Shown here piece by piece: positions 14,775-16,080 of a stretch of DNA of 16,080 nucleotides (positions are counted from its first letter, which is position 1; each line of letters opens with the position of its first letter). This DNA comes from Planctomycetota bacterium (GTDB taxonomy: Bacteria; Planctomycetota; Brocadiia; JAJRTI01). The stretch spans positions 1 through 16,080 of the forward strand of contig JAJRTI010000292.1 in the NCBI GenBank assembly GCA_024278415.1, in the 5' to 3' direction. Below the pieces are notes generated by a model. That model worked only from the letters and a program-made list of their open reading frames with translations. It was not told the origin of the DNA and made no database searches. A program made the translations under genes and the position numbers.

Positions 14775-14853
14775 GGCCCCGCGCCTCAGCCGGAATCCCG
14801 CGGAGTCTTGTCGGAGGTGGTGCGGCGCCCCTCGCGTTGACGGGATAGCCGGT

Positions 14854-15633
14854 TCACTGCGCGGCCTCTGCGAGCGCCGGCGTGGCGGGCAACTCTTGCC
14901 AGAGATCTCGAAAGAGGCTCATGGCCGCCTCTTCGTCGGGTCCCACCTGGTAGTGGATCGCGGAGCGGAGATAGGCCTGGCAGTAGGCCTCGTCCAAGCC
15001 GAGCCTTTGGGCCTCCTGCGCAGCGATATCGCCAATCGCGGCCACGCCCCAATCGCGAGCGTTGCGCACGAGGTCCGCCAGAGCGTCGCGCCGCGGATGG
15101 TCCGCCCGACAGGCCCATACGGCGAAGACGAAAGGCCGCCCGGTCATCTCGCGCCAGAGCTTCGCCAGGTCGTAACGGGTGGGGCCTTGGGGGGGCAGGC
15201 AAAGCGCCCGGTCGCCAATGACGACTCTGGCATCGGCCCGGCGCGCGCCTGAGGGCGGCCGCATCTCGACCTCCAAGCCGACGTGCTTGCGCAACACGAT
15301 CTCCGCGAGCGCATTGGACGTGCGCGAGGCTGCGTCCCGGGCCACGGTGCGCACGCGCTGGATGGGCCGGCGGCATTCGAGCAGCACGCTCCAGACTTCA
15401 TCCTTGGCGCAGACGCCGGCGTCGGGGAGCATCCGCAGCTCCTCGTGCTCGAACAGGTTCACGACGGGCACGAGCGCGGCGTCGACGCGTCCGCCGATCA
15501 GCAGCGGCGCCAACTCAGAGGGCCGGCCCTCGATGAGCCGCACCTGTGGCGCGACAGCGCTGACGCCATACACGAGGGGCGCGGAGTTGGCGTAGGTGGA
15601 AGCGGCAAACGTGAAACGAGACTTATGATCCAT
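14854..15633 (-). CDS. mqnA: Chorismate dehydratase MqnA (futalosine menaquinone pathway) (259 aa)
   Basis: MqnA converts chorismate to 3-enolpyruvyl-benzoate, the first step of the futalosine route to menaquinone. The fold is periplasmic-binding-protein-like but cytosolic. Visible family landmarks are STYANSAPLVYG (12-23), GRPSELAPLLIGGRVDAALVPV (about 36-57), ASRTSNALAEIVL (102-114) and VIGDRAL (138-144). YDLAKLWREMTGRPFVFAVW (154-173) and YLRSAIHYQVGPDEE (221-235) complete the set. The size is typical. I chose ATG at 15633 over ATG at 15672. Known members begin a few residues before the NxxP motif, and the extra 13 codons look like intergenic sequence. Neither start has a good ribosome site. 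The gene ends 79 bp before the reductase gene and may be cotranscribed with it. MqnD, its usual near-homologue, is less likely given the motif set but not excluded. Confidence 0.82.
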   Translation of the reverse strand: MDHKSRFTFAASTYANSAPLVYGVSAVAPQVRLIEGRPSELAPLLIGGRVDAALVPVVNLFEHEELRMLPDAGVCAKDEVWSVLLECRRPIQRVRTVARDAASRTSNALAEIVLRKHVGLEVEMRPPSGARRADARVVIGDRALCLPPQGPTRYDLAKLWREMTGRPFVFAVWACRADHPRRDALADLVRNARDWGVAAIGDIAAQEAQRLGLDEAYCQAYLRSAIHYQVGPDEEAAMSLFRDLWQELPATPALAEAAQ

Positions 15634-15821
15634 GGCTCGGAACGAGGCGTCGCAATGACGAATTAGCGGCATGCTTGGCTGGCGAGGACGAAGCGAAAAC
15701 GCCTGCCTGCCCGCGTGACTCCCAGACTATTGATGATATCAGAAACGCTAGGCCGCGGTTACTCCTGACAGGCGGCAGACCGACTGCTAGCGAAGCTTTG
15801 CCTCAAACCGTCGAGGTGGAG

Positions 15822-15841
15822 CGGAATGCCTTCGCATTCCG
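15822..15841. repeat. Hairpin with 8 bp perfect stem
   Basis: cggaatgc (15822-15829) pairs with gcattccg (15834-15841) across a 4-nt loop. It lies 33 bp from the next hairpin and probably belongs to the same composite repeat. No terminator T-tract adjoins it. Confidence 0.6.
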
Positions 15842-15868
15842 AAGCAGGGCCCGGCAAGGGCTCGGAAG

Positions 15869-15895
15869 GCGTAGCCGCATGCTCCAGCATGCGGG
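15869..15895. repeat. Second copy of the gcgtagccgcatgct palindromic repeat
   Basis: The bases 15869-15883 are identical to 3652-3666. ccgcatgct (15875-15883) pairs with agcatgcgg (15886-15894). The stem here is 9 bp compared with 12 bp in the other copy, because the right arm has diverged after the cgg. Confidence 0.72.
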
Positions 15896-15939
15896 TGGGA
15901 CATCGACAACATGTGGGCGTTCCGGCCGCGATAAGCGGT

Positions 15940-15962
15940 TAGTGCCTTAGCCATCCGGAACT
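15940..15962 (-). repeat. Dispersed repeat core, copy 2
   Basis: On the - strand this matches 5740-5762 at 22 of 23 positions, with flanking similarity that includes tcttgtttt about 10 nt before the core. In this copy the downstream partner is not the 5762-5795 hairpin but a different set ending in the 15869-15895 and 15822-15841 hairpins. Confidence 0.7.
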
Positions 15963-16080
15963 GGTATGGAAAACAAGATGTTGCGTGGTGTGCGCGCACT
16001 CTTGGCAGGGTATTGCGTATCGTAGGTATCAACGGAACTCAAGCTGAACATGCGGCCACATGAGGATGGCATTCGCGGTA

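Larger units (their letters stand above)
15634..16080. other. Repeat-rich intergenic region at the right end
   Basis: I see no credible gene in these 447 bp. The region contains two hairpins (15822-15841 and 15875-15894), an inverted copy of the dispersed core also found at 5740-5762, and a more AT-rich patch (15724-15750). On the - strand that patch includes tagtct as a possible but weak -10 for mqnA. The proportions resemble the 5506-6117 gap. Confidence 0.6.

Noticed and set aside
13380..14840. 486-codon + strand frame
   Set aside because: Antisense to the SDR-SCP2 gene. It is a high-GC shadow with a Val/Arg/His-rich product.
15787..16032. 81-codon - strand frame at the right end
   Set aside because: It runs through both hairpins and the dispersed core, has no ribosome site, and its product is a translated repeat.

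Overview
This is a GC-rich bacterial window with ten protein-coding genes that I can support: two on the + strand at the left (625-2315) and eight on the - strand (2352-15633). The gene families, together with strong AGGAG ribosome sites and abundant palindromic intergenic repeats, suggest an uncultured bacterium of the Planctomycetota / Lentisphaerota / Hydrogenedentota sort. The families include a ceramidase-like hydrolase, the futalosine-route menaquinone enzyme MqnA, a long U32 protein and a class III aminotransferase. No marker gene fixes the phylum, so this is inference.

Left end (1-624): a tandem array of 86-88 nt inverted-repeat elements. Each element has complementary ends and two terminal hairpins that can close with GTGA/GTAA (GNRA-type) loops. 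A solitary diverged copy lies 5 kb away at 5616-5699. A leader region follows, with one hairpin and a tentative promoter. Then come a 62-residue membrane-anchored protein and, overlapping it by ATGA, a secreted TIM-barrel-like protein of unknown specificity.

Middle (2352-5505, - strand): an ArnT/GT39-type membrane glycosyltransferase, then a 70 bp gap holding a perfect 12 bp hairpin, then a cytosolic neutral/alkaline-ceramidase-like metallohydrolase. The 5506-6117 gap has no convincing gene but is packed with repeats and hairpins, several of which recur elsewhere in the window.

Right (6118-15633, - strand): MqnA (chorismate dehydratase) comes first, then after 79 bp a run of six genes in which every junction overlaps. 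In order these are an SDR-SCP2 fusion resembling fatty-acyl/thioester reductases, an MMPL/HAE3 RND-type transporter, a LuxE/PaaK-like adenylating enzyme lacking the C-terminal lid, an alpha/beta hydrolase, a 650-residue U32 protein that looks internally duplicated, and a class III PLP aminotransferase. The first four form a coherent set for acyl activation, acyl reduction, lipid carriage and lipid export. I read this as a candidate uncharacterised lipid-modification operon. How the U32 protein and the aminotransferase fit is not clear.

Right end (15634-16080): intergenic, again carrying copies of the dispersed repeats found at 3652-3681 and 5740-5762, in new combinations.
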